A DNA stretch of 64,000 nt from Tistrella mobilis (GTDB lineage: Bacteria > Pseudomonadota > Alphaproteobacteria > Tistrellales > Tistrellaceae), in contig NZ_JBBIAB010000003.1 of the NCBI RefSeq assembly GCF_039634785.1, positions 263,724-327,723 on the forward strand. Reading direction: 5' to 3'. A model generated the notes under the pieces. That model was not told where the DNA came from, did no database searches, and saw only the letters and a list, made by a program, of their open reading frames with translations. Below, in pieces: positions 63,293 through 64,000 of the stretch (position 1 is the first letter of the stretch; every line of letters begins with the position of its first letter). Made by a program: the position numbers and the translations under genes.

Positions 63293-64000
63293 ATGTCGTC
63301 TGACACGCCGACCAGTGGATCGGTCCGCCCCAAAGCGGGGAGCGGTCTGGATCCGCGCCTCAGGCGGGCCCAGGCCCGCCACGCCTTCGCGATCCTGGTG
63401 CTGCCGGCCATCGGCAGCCTGATCGCCATCGGCCTCGCCGTCCATGACGGCGGCGTCCCGGCCGCGGCCCTGATTATTCTGCTCGTGTCCTATATGGCCA
63501 CCTATGCGGGCATCACCGTCGGGCTGCACCGGCTGTTCGCCCATCGCGCCTTCGAGACCACGCCATGGCTGCGGGCGGTGTTCGCCGTGCTCGGCTGCAT
63601 GGCGGCCCAGGGACCGGCGATCTACTGGGCGGCCAATCACCGGGTCCATCACATCCGTTCGGACCGTGACGGCGACCCGCACAGCCCGCGGATCGCGAAC
63701 GGGCGGCAGCTGGGGCGCTGGGAAGGGTTCTGGCACGCCCAGGCCGGCTGGACCTTCAGCCACCGCCCGGCGGATGTCTTCGCCGTGACCCGCGACCTGA
63801 CCCGCGACCGGCTGCTGATGTGGATCAACCAGCGCTATCTGTGGTGGGTGGCCCTGGGGCTGATCCTGCCGGCGCTCGCGGGTGCGCTCGCCATCGGCGG
63901 CATCCAGGGCGCGGTGCTGGGCCTGCTGTGGGGCGGCGCGGTGCGGCTGACCCTCAGCTACCACTTCACCAATGCGATCAATTCGCTCACCCACATGATC
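63293..64000 (+). CDS. Fatty acid desaturase, cut by the window end
   Basis: The first 236 residues of an acyl-CoA/acyl-lipid delta-9-type desaturase. Two of three histidine boxes are present: HRLFAH at 79-84 and HRVHH at 116-120; the third should lie past the window end. Membrane segments are at about 31-50, 55-75 and 175-215. It introduces a double bond in saturated acyl chains using a di-iron centre. ATG 63290 or 63293 follow a run GAAGGGGGG. The frame is open to the last base. Confidence 0.9.
   Translation, partial: MSSDTPTSGSVRPKAGSGLDPRLRRAQARHAFAILVLPAIGSLIAIGLAVHDGGVPAAALIILLVSYMATYAGITVGLHRLFAHRAFETTPWLRAVFAVLGCMAAQGPAIYWAANHRVHHIRSDRDGDPHSPRIANGRQLGRWEGFWHAQAGWTFSHRPADVFAVTRDLTRDRLLMWINQRYLWWVALGLILPALAGALAIGGIQGAVLGLLWGGAVRLTLSYHFTNAINSLTHMI

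Noticed and set aside
63218-63994. Minus-strand open frame of 258 codons at the window end
   Set aside because: It is antisense to a desaturase gene with clear histidine boxes that runs off the window.

Overview
The window is 64 kb of high-GC, densely coded bacterial chromosome. Gene content and style point to an alphaproteobacterium of the Rhodospirillales type, with Tistrella or a relative as the best guess from the protein sequences: a DUF1127 gene, a phasin, siroheme sulfite reductase with DUF2849 and DUF934, pyruvate phosphate dikinase next to glyQS, and several branched-chain amino acid type ABC and TRAP transporters. No rRNA, insertion sequence, integrase, phage gene or CRISPR array was seen. 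There is one tRNA, tRNA-Pro(CGG), at 61511-61587.

Layout. 1-2600: RNA-repair regulator RtcR (CARF plus sigma-54 activator) and an RlaP-type nucleotidyltransferase. 2601-4448: NsrR-like nitric oxide sensor and an ABC substrate-binding protein. 4962-5565: a DUF1127 protein followed by an array of hairpins with C-rich, anti-Shine-Dalgarno loops that ends in a strong intrinsic terminator; this resembles the CcaF1/CcsR ('cuckoo') sRNA locus of Rhodobacter. 5706-10335: three-gene exported molybdenum hydroxylase with a tri-haem cytochrome c. 10363-17246: a complete Liv-type ABC transporter ending in an acyl-CoA ligase. 17558-21342: MBL-fold hydrolase, acyl-CoA dehydrogenase, phasin. 21454-30480: LysR regulator divergent from a catabolic operon (SDR, two-subunit transketolase, TRAP transporter, hydroxyacid dehydrogenase, glycerate kinase). 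30487-35098: an asparagine-synthetase/lasso-cyclase-like protein, then DUF934 and a DUF2849-CysI fusion. 35358-39855: class III nucleotide cyclase, a small orphan protein, a 2OG-Fe(II) oxygenase and a large exported mono-haem protein. 39934-47680: fatty-acid or branched-chain acyl-CoA degradation genes under a MerR regulator, with two matching operators. 48075-50717: zeta-like toxin module and two exported paralogues. 50856-57510: MeaB, PpdK, GlyS, GlyQ. 57749-64000: small zinc-ribbon protein, S49 peptidase, methyltransferase, DUF2007, polyprenyl synthetase, tRNA-Pro, a PAS histidine kinase and the start of a fatty acid desaturase cut by the window end.

How the parts fit. Much of the window handles organic acids and acyl-CoAs: two ABC uptake systems, one TRAP system, two acyl-CoA ligases, two acyl-CoA dehydrogenases, a fused hydratase/dehydrogenase, a thiolase, MeaB for the propionyl-CoA branch, a phasin for polyhydroxyalkanoate granules, and PpdK for gluconeogenesis. 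The least routine loci are the hairpin array after DUF1127, the two-subunit transketolase operon, the lone cyclase-like protein without partners, the DUF2849-CysI fusion and the exported mono-haem protein. Gene functions are inferred from motifs and remembered families; no database search was possible.
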